Notes under the pieces: generated by a model
The model's database searches: none
What the model was told of the DNA's origin: nothing
The model's input: the letters and a program-made list of their open reading frames with translations, nothing else
Program-made: the position numbers and the translations under genes
Part shown: positions 22,801 through 32,476 of the stretch, in pieces
Layout: the number at the start of each line of letters is the position of its first letter
Position numbering within the stretch: the first letter of the stretch is position 1
Assembly (NCBI GenBank): GCA_049999765.1
Contig: JBNGIQ010008907.1
Location: forward strand, 1 to 64,000
DNA from: Phaeoceros laevis
Lineage: Eukaryota; Anthocerotophyta; Anthocerotopsida; Notothyladales
Reading direction: 5' to 3'
DNA length: 64,000 nt

Positions 22801-23296
22801 TGCTGGGTACATGGCGTCCTCGCTGCACCAGAAGGTTCAAGGCATTCACAGCGTCAGTAATCCGTCCATCCTCACACACTTTCCTGCACATTCCAAGCTC
22901 TGAAAAGCCCTCTTGTGCTGCTAACCTGCCCAAAGCTTCTCGCTCTTGGCCTGCAGGTGGCCTCCTCATCCCAGGGTCCACCCAAGCAGGCTTGTGCGGA
23001 TTGCCTACCCACAGGACGACCTCAGACGTCTTGTGCTTGAAATCATCAGGATTTGGGAGTGTCGACTTGCTCCATGACTTGTCCCACCACTGTGTCGGAT
23101 GTGACAACAGTGCTTGCAAGACGAGCTCCTGCAGCTGTTCTGAAGACATGTCTTCCTTTCCGGGAAATGTTTGGCTCTTTGCGCAACCAACAACCTTCCC
23201 TGCTAGCTTGCTCAGGGCTTCAAACTCATACAAGCCTCTAGTCCATGCCAGACAAGTCAGCCTGAAATCCAGCTGCTGCGGGCTGACAGCCATCAT
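19805..23296 (-). CDS. PLS-class PPR protein with N-terminal PDF-like motif and E tail, about 1163 aa
   Basis: Single exon. The first ATG of the frame is at 23296; the frame is open 33 bases further up but without an ATG. Residues about 60-110 hold a PDF-type motif (LLSHPTQWWDKSW, then PDDFKHKTSEVVLWV, then KPAWVD), known from plant organellar single-stranded DNA-binding proteins (OSB). More than 20 PLS motifs follow, five successive triplets of which are near copies. The C-terminus has MIDLLGRAGHLDEALQMAK, an E region, WTDMNGEVHSFVVGDKA, and stops with no DYW domain. The likely role is organelle RNA binding or editing-site recognition with a DYW partner. It is divergent to the related PPR gene at 23598. 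Confidence 0.9.
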   Translation of the reverse strand: MMAVSPQQLDFRLTCLAWTRGLYEFEALSKLAGKVVGCAKSQTFPGKEDMSSEQLQELVLQALLSHPTQWWDKSWSKSTLPNPDDFKHKTSEVVLWVGNPHKPAWVDPGMRRPPAGQEREALGRLAAQEGFSELGMCRKVCEDGRITDAVNALNLLVQRGRHVPSNLFYRVLKRCVALKDLVLGRHIHVLAIKSGYETDAFLATHLIGLYASHGSLEEAMRVFSKVRTPDAHVWATIIFACARHGEAAQGIRLYQQMCESTVQPDNHIYVAVLKACALARNLVAGKEVHAQILATAGKPDIFVQTGLLVMYAKCGSLEDAHRVFVRLPRRDVVTWNAMISGYAQQGRGQEALDLYKSMQQEGFTSPSSATFVGLLQACASVGVGALHQGKQLHVQMEEQGLQNDVVLGCSLVNMYAKCGSLEDAQSVFDRLPDRNIVTWNAMLAGYAQHGMAQKALSLYSDIQQESLSPNSVTFVCVLLACASAGGGALDQGKQLHAKIQELRLEDDVVLGCSLVNMYAKCGSLEDARRVFDSLRERDVMTWNAILAGYAEQGMSQQALSLYSSMPHEGPSAPNSATFACLLQACSSVGEGALHQGKQIHAQIEARGLQDDVVVGCSLVDMYAKCSSLEDARSVFDRLQERDVVTWTTMIAAYAQQGMAQEALSLHSSMRQKGFSSPDSVMFVCLLKACASVGVGALHQGKQLHAQVEELGLQNDLVVGCSLVNMYAKCGSLEDARSMFDRLPERDIVTWTAMIVGYVQQGMGQEALILYNSMEQEGLFPPDSVTFVCLLQACASVGVGALHQGKLLHAQIEERGLQYDVVLGCSLVNMYTKCSSLEDARNIFDQLPERDVVTWTAMIAGYAQQGSVQEALSLYSRMQHEAPSSANSVTFVCLLQACATVSSLPLGRRLHAEIKEQGMQADGVVGAALVNMYAKCGSMLDSQQVFDSLPERTTEAWSALISGYSHHGNSEVVFELLDTMRLKGIQPNGITFLSVLTVCSHVGLVDKGQKYFEAMSTDYGIRPTLEHYTCMIDLLGRAGHLDEALQMAKTMPSSAHGAVWHTLLGACRNWNNVEIGQHAFQIAVALDGKDGVPYVLMSSIYSRAQMWEEAKEMQARRVKRGAWKKVGQSWWTDMNGEVHSFVVGDKALGVKEPLMPSVTHSCWT
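20560..22165 (-). repeat. Five near-identical PPR triplet units (about 309 bp each)
   Basis: Within the 19805-23296 gene, units containing GKQLHAQ(I/V)EE.GLQ.D and MYAKCGSLEDAR..FD recur about every 309 bp (103 codons), at about 22100, 21795, 21485, 21175 and 20865. Non-binding positions are also conserved (for example ACASVGVGALHQGK). That points to recent internal duplication or gene conversion rather than old divergence. Confidence 0.8.
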
Positions 23297-23597
23297 TTGG
23301 GCAGGATTTTTACCACCCGGCTCTTTCACTGTATATCATCTCTATTGCCGCTGTGTGGATTCTCATCAACACACAAACGCTTTACAGCACGTCATAAAAT
23401 CCTTGTCTCCTCATGCTTCGTTGCTTTAGCACATGCACCGTACCGTGTTCATTCCGTTTTTTCAAAGCATTCATTGTTTTCCAATCTGCGTTAGACTAGG
23501 GTTGAATATATTCAATTCAACGCCTGGCAAGGAACCAGTCGGTCTCTTCAGCCGAGGGGCCGAGGGCTGGTAGGTGTAGCGGATGATTTCATGAGAT
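23297..23597. promoter_or_regulatory. Shared divergent promoter of two PPR genes
   Basis: 301 bp separate the ATG codons of the minus-strand PPR (23296) and plus-strand PPR (23598). Both genes are intronless and homologous, including the PDF-like leader, so the interval is a candidate bidirectional promoter. No specific box is assigned. Confidence 0.5.
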
Positions 23598-25967
23598 ATG
23601 GGTCCGAGTTCGTTGCAGCCTGCAGGAACTGCGTTTCTGCTGGTCCATCCTGTGCCAAGTTCTGGGAATGTCCCTCAACGGATTGTGGTGTCTCAGCTGC
23701 TGACACCGGGCAAGAGCACTGTGACGGGCACCAGCCTTCAAGCTATCCCAGGCGGGCTAAGACAGTTTGAGCCTGTGGAAGTGTCGTTAAATGGCAGTAC
23801 TGTCAGTCCTCCACAGTCGCAGAGAGCACGACAGGAGCTCTTGTGGCGAAAGTTCTTTTTGGATCCGGCTCCGTGGTGGGATAATAGGCAAAACAAGAAG
23901 AGTTCCCGCTCTCCTGATTTCAGGCACAGGGAGACGAAGGAGGCCCTCTGGCTGGACAGCTTTTATAAGCCTGCTTGGGTGGATGCGCAGCTGGCTGCTT
24001 TGGATATGCAGACGGCTTCTACATCCACCTCAAGCTTGCTCAACGATGTAGGGTCCGGAACGGACTTCACTGCTGAAGCCGTGCGAAAACTGTCTGAGCA
24101 GGGGCAGCTTAATAAAGCCGTTCACGCTCTGGATCTCCTGGTGCAGGCAGAGTCTCGGGTTTCTGTTTCTGTGTTGTACAGTGTCCTTAAGCAATGTGTA
24201 GCTCAGAAAGACCTTGTTCTGGGACGACGTGTCCATGAGCTGATTGTCCAATGTGGATACGAGTCGAACACTTTCTTGGGTAACCACATCTTGCGCATGT
24301 ATTCTTCTCAAGGCAGGCTGCAAGAAGCGATGGAGGTGTTCACCAGGGTATCCATGCCAGATGCCTTCATGTGGTCCTCCATAATAGCGGCGTACGTTAA
24401 ACATGGGGAAGACAAGCAGGCTATCCAACTCTATCATCTAATGCGCAGCTCAAGCGTGAAGCCGGACGGTCACGTTTTTGTGGCAGCCCTGCAAGCCTGT
24501 GCAAGTGCAGCGGACTTGGAATCTGGAAGACAGGTCCATAATGATGTGTTGGAGAGTGGGGTTCCGCCTGACTCGTTTGTCTGCAGCTGTCTGGTGGATA
24601 TGTATGCGAAATGTGGCAAGTTGGAGGAAGCCCGCAACATATTTGACAGTTTGATCGCTAAGGATGTGGTGACATGTACTGCCATGATAGCTGGGTATGC
24701 TAAATGTGGTAGGCTAGAAGAAGCACGCAATCTTTTTGACAGTTTGGCCGCGAGGGATGTGGTGACATGGAATGCCATGATAGCCGGATATGCTGAACAA
24801 GGGCTTGGTCAAGAAGCTCTAGCTCTTTATGCGAAGATGGAGCAGGAAGGCATGGTTGTAGCTAACATCATTACATTTGCTTGCCTCCTCCAAGTCTGTG
24901 GGAACATAGCCGCTTTGCAGCAGGGCAAGCAGCTTCATGCACAGATCATTAAAAGAGGACTGGAACGTGAGGTTGTGGTGGGCAACGGCTTGGTCGATAT
25001 GTATGCAAAATGTGGGAGGCTCAAAGATGCCCGCAGGATCCTTCAAAGTTTGCCTTCGAAGGATGTAGTAACATGGACAAACATGATAAATGGGTTTGGT
25101 CAAAGTAACGAAGGCTGGAAGGCGATCGAGTGTTACGAGGAAATGGTGCGGGCTGGTGTTGAGGCTGATGAGACTACTTTTACTTGCCTCCTTGTAGCAT
25201 GCAGTCATGACGGCCTTGTCGAGGAAGGTCGAGGGTTCTTCAAGACCATGGTGGAACGTGGCATCACCCCTACTGTCAAGCATTGCAATTGCATGGTTGA
25301 TCTCCTTGGTCGGGGAGGCTATCTGGAGGAGGCAGAGAAAATGCTGTTGTCATGTGAGAGCGACGATGTTGGGTTCAAGTCTTTGCTGAGTGCATGCAGA
25401 AGCCATGGTGATGTACAGCGGGGAGTTCGGTGTTTTGAGAGACTAATAAGATCAGACTCTCAAAATGCAGCTGCTTACATTCTCATGGGGAACATTTATG
25501 CAGATGCTGGTAGATGGTCGGATGTTGAGGCAATTGAAAGGTTGAGAAAATCGGCTGGCGCTAGCAAGAAGCCTGCAGTGGCAGGCATTGAGGTAAACAA
25601 ACATGTACATACATTTGTTGTGGGCGAGGAGAGGGGGGACATCTCCTCCAAGGTTCGGAGTATGAATGTTCGACTGAAGGAGGGAGGCCATGTGCCGCAT
25701 ACAGAGTTGGTCCTGAAGCAACTGCCTGAGAAGGAGAAGGAAGATGAACTTTGTGGACATGCTGAGAAGCTAGCTCTGGCGTTTGGGCTCTTGAACACAC
25801 CGGATGGGACACCTCTGCTGGTGACTAAGAATCTGCGCATGTGCAAGGACTGCCACAGCTCTACTGAGATCATGTCAAAGATCGAGAAGAGAGAGATTGT
25901 TGTCAGAGATGGGCACCGTGTGCACCGATTCGTGGATGGAACTTGTCGATGTGGGGGCCGGCCTTGA
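23598..25967 (+). CDS. PPR protein with N-terminal PDF-like motif and GRP-ending DYW domain
   Basis: Single exon, 789 aa. Residues about 80-130 match the OSB PDF motif closely: ELLWRKFFLDPAPWWDNRQN, then SPDFRHRETKEALWLDS, then KPAWVDAQL. PPR motifs follow (for example MYAKCGKLEEARNIFDSL and KDVVTWTNMINGFGQSNEG), then E and E2 regions. The C-terminus is a full DYW-type cytidine deaminase-like domain: GHVPHTELVLKQLPEKEKED, then CGHAEKLALAFGLLNTPDGT with the HxE zinc/catalytic motif, KNLRMCKDCHSS with CxxC, and VVRDGHRVHRFVDGTCRCG. The final tripeptide is GRP, not DYW. Variant DYW domains with altered ends (the DYW:KP class) are reported from hornworts, lycophytes and ferns and linked to U-to-C editing. 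I infer an organelle RNA-editing factor, possibly for U-to-C. Confidence 0.92.
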   Translation: MGPSSLQPAGTAFLLVHPVPSSGNVPQRIVVSQLLTPGKSTVTGTSLQAIPGGLRQFEPVEVSLNGSTVSPPQSQRARQELLWRKFFLDPAPWWDNRQNKKSSRSPDFRHRETKEALWLDSFYKPAWVDAQLAALDMQTASTSTSSLLNDVGSGTDFTAEAVRKLSEQGQLNKAVHALDLLVQAESRVSVSVLYSVLKQCVAQKDLVLGRRVHELIVQCGYESNTFLGNHILRMYSSQGRLQEAMEVFTRVSMPDAFMWSSIIAAYVKHGEDKQAIQLYHLMRSSSVKPDGHVFVAALQACASAADLESGRQVHNDVLESGVPPDSFVCSCLVDMYAKCGKLEEARNIFDSLIAKDVVTCTAMIAGYAKCGRLEEARNLFDSLAARDVVTWNAMIAGYAEQGLGQEALALYAKMEQEGMVVANIITFACLLQVCGNIAALQQGKQLHAQIIKRGLEREVVVGNGLVDMYAKCGRLKDARRILQSLPSKDVVTWTNMINGFGQSNEGWKAIECYEEMVRAGVEADETTFTCLLVACSHDGLVEEGRGFFKTMVERGITPTVKHCNCMVDLLGRGGYLEEAEKMLLSCESDDVGFKSLLSACRSHGDVQRGVRCFERLIRSDSQNAAAYILMGNIYADAGRWSDVEAIERLRKSAGASKKPAVAGIEVNKHVHTFVVGEERGDISSKVRSMNVRLKEGGHVPHTELVLKQLPEKEKEDELCGHAEKLALAFGLLNTPDGTPLLVTKNLRMCKDCHSSTEIMSKIEKREIVVRDGHRVHRFVDGTCRCGGRP

Positions 25968-26257
25968 GGGAAGACATCATCGTTTGAAACTGAATCCCTT
26001 GCCAGTCCGAGATCTTTGAGACTTGGGTTCCTACTTTCTGTAGGCAAAAGGAGCCAAAAGGCCTTGAAGTGATTATTGACCCTCTGATAGCAGAAGGGAA
26101 AATTCACTAGCAACTTTGAGACTGTGACTTCCATCATTGTACTGTATGAAAGAAAAGAGCAAAGTTTTGTACAATGCACTCTTGAAATTAGAGCAGCATT
26201 TGCTACCCAGTTGACAAGAATTGAAGAGGTGCAGTGCAGCATTGAACGACTCGCGCG

Positions 26258-26420
26258 TGGTGATTGATTTTAGAAGCACCACAGCATCTAACAGCTGAAG
26301 ACAGTTGCTGCCACAGAAGTGCTTGAAACGTTTCTACTGGTGATATGGATTTTAGAAACACCACAGCCTCTAACCGATGAAGACAGTTGCTGCCACAGAA
26401 CTGCTTCAAACGTTCCTACT
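26258..26420. repeat. Tandem duplication of about 80 bp
   Basis: 26258-26337 and 26338-26420 are two copies of one unit (tggtgat..ggattttagaa.caccacagc through gaaacgt.tctac) with scattered substitutions. It lies in the convergent gap between the GRP-PPR gene and petM, just past the petM stop, so it may be in the petM 3' UTR. Confidence 0.8.
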
Positions 26421-26432
26421 CCCAGGCAAGCA

Positions 26433-26810
26433 CTACTCCGCCTCTTCCACAGCAGCCTCCACTCGCAAAAGCACAAATCCGACGGCAATGCCGACCAGCA
26501 CTAACGCACTCATGATCGGAATGATGCGGATGATTTCGCCGCCGACGTCGCACGTCGAAGCTGCGGCTCCTCCTCTGGAAATCCCGCTTCCAACACCCCG
26601 GCACATGGCCTGCACCCGCGAGAACTCCAGCTCTGTGCTGGAGGCTTGCCCCATAGACGTCACCTTGCTCTCCGCCTTGAGCCCGCCGAAGTTGCTGAGC
26701 ATCTGTACACCGGAGCGCTGCCTGCTCCCCGAGGCTCTCCTCTGGCAGGACGCCGAGGCCATCAAGGCAGCCGGTGCCGCACAGCTTGCTGCCACTTGCA
26801 TTGCCTCCAT
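26433..26810 (-). CDS. petM: Cytochrome b6-f complex subunit 7 (PetM), plastid precursor
   Basis: Single exon, 125 aa, first ATG at 26810. The N-terminal 85-90 residues (MEAMQVAASCAAPAALMASA..., Ser/Arg-rich) form a transit peptide. The mature end, IIPIMSALVLVGIAVGFVLL followed by RVEAAVEEAE, matches PetM: one membrane span and an acidic stromal tail. PetM is a small stabilising subunit of the thylakoid b6-f dimer. The open frame above 26810 lacks an ATG, so this start is preferred. The gene is divergent to the TOP3-alpha gene. Confidence 0.88.
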   Translation of the reverse strand: MEAMQVAASCAAPAALMASASCQRRASGSRQRSGVQMLSNFGGLKAESKVTSMGQASSTELEFSRVQAMCRGVGSGISRGGAAASTCDVGGEIIRIIPIMSALVLVGIAVGFVLLRVEAAVEEAE

Positions 26811-27372
26811 TGCTCCTCCTACACAAGTTCCACAGTCATGCCAGCTCAAAATGCGTGCGCAAATGCTTCTGTAACATTCTACACACCGCAATCCTACGAT
26901 CCTACAATGCTACTGCCTTCCTAAATTCCAGAAAGCAGGCGCGAAATTCCATCCGTCCTAGAATACAAGCATTGCCTCACACAAGAGAGCAATTGAAAAC
27001 ATTGTTGAGGCGTACTCTGCAGGGAAGGCGACAAGGCAAGGGAGTTGGCAGCTAGGACTGTGTAAGGAGGTCCGCAGCGTGGAAGGCAGAAGTGGATGCA
27101 GGCAGGCGTGTGCTTATCCAACGCGAAGTGAGCGACACCGGAAAACCGTGTGGCCACTGGTTCATCTGAGGTAACTGGCTTCAAATCTTCCCCGTTCACA
27201 CAGACTGCTCCAAAGGCTCCCTCCTCCAACGATGAGACATTGGTTCAAACTTCGAACCCCCTGAGACGTTTGAGACGTCGTCACTGACTTCAGTCTCGCG
27301 GCGAGACGGAATCTCCCCTCTACTAGTGAAAGGCCAGTTTGTCATGGTAGACGTGGAGGAACACTTGATGCC

Positions 27373-30300
27373 ATGGTTGGCATACGCGTCTTGAACGTGG
27401 CTGAGAAGCCTTCGGTGGCCAAGACTGTGGCTCAGCTGCTGTCACATAATAACATGCGAGTGCGAGAGGGACGTTCTCGCTACAACAAGATCTTCGAGTT
27501 TGGGTATGCCATTGGCAACCAGCAATGCCTCATGTCCATGACATCCGTGACGGGCCACCTGATGGAGCTGGAATTCGAGGAAAGGTATCGGAAATGGAAT
27601 TCGTGCGACCCAGCTGCTCTGTACGAGGCGCCTGTGCGGAAGTACGTCCCTCAGGTGAGTGTTGTCTCCGGGAAGCTGGAAGGAATGCTCGAAGGTTTCG
27701 AAGCTGAGAATGATTGCTGGATGTGACAGGAAAAGCAGCCATTGCAAAGAACTCTTGAGGAGGAGGCAAGGCAATGCCAATGGCTGGTCCTCTGGTTGGA
27801 CTGTGATCGTGAGGGGGAGAATATAGCGTTTGAAGTTGTGGACGTTTGCGTCTCTGCCAATTCTCGTCTCAATATCTGGCGCGCGCATTTCTCTGCCCTC
27901 ACTGAGAGGTTATAACTGTGAGGTGGCTGCGTTGCGCAGGGTGAGCCTAATGCACAGCATGGGAACTGACTTCTGCGCCCATTCTCGTCTTTCAGGGACG
28001 TTCAGCAGGCAGCACAGAATTTAGGTCGACCAAATCGACTCTATGCAGACGCTGTTGACGCTCGACAGGTAAGGCCATTCACAAAATTTCCCTCTCCATG
28101 CAAGGAAAAGTGATGAAGAAGAGCAGGAAGATGCATGCCTGCCACTCTGCCAAATTGTGTGTTCTGTGTGGGAGCTGGAACAGGAAATTGACTTGAGAAT
28201 TGGAGCTTCTTTCACTCGGTTCCAGACCATCCTACTTGCTGATAGCTTCAACCTGCTACCAGGGGAAGAGAGACGGCCTGTTTTGAGCTATGGTCCCTGT
28301 CAGGTATTTGAAGAGTGCGTTAGAGACCTGGAGTTGTTTTTGCGATTGAGAAAATCAGTGGTGCATGTGTCGCTGCATCCGATGCTCAATGTAACATTCT
28401 GCATCTTGCAATTCAGTTTCCAACACTAGGGTTCGTGGTGGAGCGCTATTGGGAGGTCCAAGCACATGTACCGGAGGATTTTTGGAAGATCACTTGCGTG
28501 TACAATGACGAAAATGCTAGCGCAAACTTTACCTGGATGTACTGACCGGTCTTCTCAAAGCATTCGTGTTCTGTAAGTTCTATGATTGTCCATGTCGGAA
28601 AGCTTGCTGACGTGAATGAACCAGAACAGCGGTTAATATGCACATATCTTGCCAGGAGGGGGCATCTATTCGACTATATTTCAGCAGCTGTCATATATGA
28701 GATGTGCAATGAAGATCCAACTGCAACTGTATGTAACAGAAATTTCTCACTAGGCTTGGGTCTTGTTGAATTCAGGTAACAGCTAAACAGCGTAATTTTC
28801 CAGGTTTATGAAGTTAAGGGCCAAGAACGTAAGAAGTTTCCCCCTCATCCCTTGAATACAGTGGAACTCCAAAAACGTGCATCTCGTTATTTTCGAATGG
28901 GATCAGAGGAAACTATGAAGGTCTGCTATCCTTGCTGCTTTACTTGGTGTACTTAGTTAGTGGTGGAAATCACGTGAAGCATCAGACTTATGTCCTGGAA
29001 ATGTGTTGCCAGGTCGCTGAGGAGTTATACCAAGCAGGATTTATCAGCTATCCAAGAACTGAAACAGATTTCTTTTCTCCAACCATAGATTTATTGGTAC
29101 ATTGTCTTTACTTTTCATGCTCCTGCTTGTAAAATGTGTTGGTCTGTTTCGGGAAGTATTGAATTAGGATGTCGTTTAATGACAGGGCATTATCAGGGGA
29201 CAAACAGGACACCCTGCCTGGGGTCCATATGCGAATAGGCTGCTTGATCCTCAGGCTGATCTCTTCAGACAGCCCAGTAACGGGGGTCATGATGACAAGG
29301 CTCATCCACCTATACATCCAACCAAGTTCTCTGCAGGAGAGCCTGGCTGGGGAAACCACCACAAGGTACCTGATGCTGGGAGCTTGTAGAGAATCGACTT
29401 CTGAGTTGAGGAAACAACCTAGCCTGAAACTTTTCTTAGAATGTTCAACATACCCCTCTGCAGCCGTTGTTAAAACAGTTCTTGGATTGCTTTTCCTTAC
29501 AAAACCACAAGCATCTGTAAATGTGCAGCAAATCTACGAGCTTGTGACTCGACATTTTCTAGCTTGTGTATCCCAACCGGCTATTGGTTATGGCACAACG
29601 GCACTCATCGATATTGCTGGGGAGAACTTTCGTGCCACGGGCCTTATGATCACAGCAGTGAGTCCAATTGTGTCGCTTGATGAATTCTTTTGTGGCTCTT
29701 CCACAAAATTGTGTAAGCTTCTACTTGATCACTTAATAGAAGCTTTTCTGTTTGAGCCCCTCTAACAAACACTGGCATCTGCAGAGGAACTATCTTGAAG
29801 TGTATCGGTTTGACAGCTGGGGCGCCACAACCATTCCAAACTTTGAGGAAGGACAACAAGTATTGACCGTAAACGTCATTCAGAAGGCATATTGGTCTAA
29901 GTGCAACACAAGTAGCCAAATAACTGTTGGTTCAATGAGTGCAGTTTATTCCTTCAAGACTAACTTTGGATAAGGGCACCACAACACCGCCACAGCTGTT
30001 GAGTGAAGCGGACCTTATTACGTTGATGGATAAGGTTGGTACAGATACTAGTGTCTCTTGCGGTGTTTTTTCTTTGGTGGCAAAGGATCAAGGCTTCACC
30101 AGCGATGGTGCCTCTTCTGGTGCGTGTGTAGGCAGGTATAGGTACTGATGCGACCATGCACGATCACATAAAGAAGCTGTTGGATCGTAATTATGCAACC
30201 AAAGATGCGAACACTCGATTCTGTCCAACAAATCTTGTACTTTTCAAAACCTTTCTGTAGAAGTCATTTGTCTTGACCTTTCTTAGTTACTGTCTTGACT

Positions 30301-32408
30301 TCGTGAGATATTTCAGATGATCACTTTTTCCTTTAAGCATTTGAACCTTGCCCACTTTGCATGCATCTTATGACATGCCTGACTGATTCTTGTCTTGCAG
30401 GGGGAGGCCCTTGTGATGGGGTATGACGATATGGGGTACTTCTCAGTTCCTGTGCCAATTATGCGGTGTCAGACCCAAGTTCCTTTCTATAGTTTCAATA
30501 ACCTGACGGTGGGGCAGTGGGCTGAAAGTGGGACGTACTTGTGGTTCATAACTCGCTTATTGCTTGAAGGTATGAATTGTGGAAACCGTATCTACGTGCT
30601 ATGATGGAGCAAGACATGAAGGCGGTTAGTGTTGGCACAAAAAGCAAAGTGCAGGTTCTAGAGACGTGTCTTCAACAGATGAAGAACTGTTTTTTGGATG
30701 TGAGTCGTCGAGCTTTCTGTACGTTCAGTAAATAACACTAGACGAATTCTGTAAAATGAGTTCTGCTAGGTACCTGAACCGGCGTTTGCATGCAGGCAAC
30801 ATCTCAAAAGCAGAAGCTCATAGACGCTATGGAGAGATTCTTTGAGAGGTGAAGAATCTGACTCAGCTGCCATGTTCCTGAAACATGGTTCGGTATGTTA
30901 GATCAACCCATAGAGACTTATTATTGGTCAGTGTTCATCACTTGAAAATGCTGGAAACAGGACCCAAGGTGGGGGGGAGCAGCAGCGCCCTGTGGGAGAG
31001 ATTGTTCGTCTATGCCCAGCCTGTAAAGAGTCAAACATGATGCTGCGGAAGAAACCAGTATGTGCCACCTTTGCAAGAGTTCTGCAACTGCTGCTTGTGG
31101 TATGCAGTACATAGTCAATCCTCCTCTAGAATTTGAGTTTTCTCTTCTTGTGCTCTGTATATTTGCAGGATGGCAAGTTCATGGTGGGCTGTCACGGTTT
31201 TCCTCGGGTGAGGACATGGCACTGAACTTGACCTGGAACTTACTTCCATGGATATTCGTGGCTCACTTACCCGCAGTTTGGTTGATTATGTGAGAACTTT
31301 CTCCAGTGTAGGAGCGCAGTTTGGCTGCCAGGTGCAATTATGGAGGCCGCCGTTACCGCGACTCCATGCAGCACATGCATTCCAGGTCCGTTCAGTTTGT
31401 TCCATTTTACGTAGAACTGCTTGTTGGGCTGTGCCTCCTATGCTCCATGTTACTGTGTCTTTCTGGTATACAAAAGCTTATGGCAAGCTACATGTAGGAC
31501 CTGTGCTTAAAGTGAACTTCAAGTTCAGGAGAGCGGAAATTCCTGCTCAATACGGCACGGAGTATACCGGTAAGTAACGGCGAAACAGTTACAAGATGGA
31601 AAACACTCTGGCCCGTCTTTACCAAAGTGACGCTTGCAGGTTGTGTCGGTGGCTGTGATGAGTTTCTAAAAGAGCTATTCGAAATTTGCGGAACAAGCTA
31701 TCGGGCACCAGCAGCAGGCAAGCGCTCACTTGTTTTACGGTGTCTAGTCATTTGATGCAATTGTCTGTTTCCTGACATCTCCATCTTCGGTTCTGCACCA
31801 GGTTCTGAAGCTGGTCAAGTGGATGGTCGTAATGGAAATGGCAATGAGAATCCAGGAATTTGCTCACTTTGTGGTCGTCGAGGTCACAACCGTGTAGCTT
31901 GCTCTCAAGGTCAAGGTCAAAGCCAAGGTCGAGGTCGGGGTTCAGTTCAAAGTCGCGGCGGGCAACAGGCACAGCAGCAGGAACGGGGAAGCAGTGCACC
32001 GAGAAACACATCAGGTCCGTTACAGCTGTATATTCCCTCGTGGCCTTTCATTTCAGATTTCAGCTCAACATCGAGGGTTCTACTGTGAGGCAGGGCCGGA
32101 TGCACCTCTCTGCAGCTGCCAGGAGTCATGTGTGCTTCTGACTGCTAATACTGAGAACAATGCGGGACGAAAATTCTATCGATGTCGATCTCGAGGATGT
32201 GACTTTTTCTTGTTAGTATTGCAGCTTTCAATCAGCGTTTGTGATACTTTCTAGATTGAGTCACAAGAACCTAACTTCCATCGTCTCAATTAGGTGGGAG
32301 GATGCGGCTAACTCACAACCAGCCCGAACCCAGACCGCACCGCTTAACAGGCCCCCCCCACCCCAACCTGGTCACTGGAGAACCAGTGGCAGGAACAGGA
32401 ATTTATAG
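27373..32408 (+). CDS. TOP3A: DNA topoisomerase 3-alpha (type IA)
   Basis: 24 exons: 27373-27654, 27730-27908, 27996-28068, 28184-28303, 28417-28538, 28656-28728, 28804-28920, 29013-29096, 29186-29365, 29529-29657, 29785-29859, 29945-30034, 30132-30236, 30401-30435, 30570-30699, 30796-30848, 30961-31057, 31169-31207, 31307-31385, 31498-31569, 31640-31717, 31802-32014, 32064-32211 and 32294-32408. They sum to 2688 nt (895 aa) in frame, close to plant TOP3A length. Key parts: toprim [12 protein letters not shown] and [14 protein letters not shown] (D118, D120, E122); active-site Tyr about 335 in [34 protein letters not shown]; a CPAC...C type zinc motif; a CCHC knuckle [14 protein letters not shown]; and a C-terminal GRF zinc finger ([10 protein letters not shown]...[16 protein letters not shown]). 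The enzyme passes single strands and works with RecQ helicase and RMI1 to dissolve double Holliday junctions. Intron 21 appears to be GC-AG. Confidence 0.95.
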
Positions 32409-32476
32409 AAGGGGTGAGAGCAGCAAGAGATGTGGAAGCCCCAAGATTTGCCTGCTTCGGCATGATTAAGTCAACT

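Noticed and set aside
29169-29765. Plus-strand frame of 198 codons inside TOP3A
   Set aside because: It runs across exons 9 and 10 in the wrong frame; the conserved [20 protein letters not shown] reading is offset by one base.
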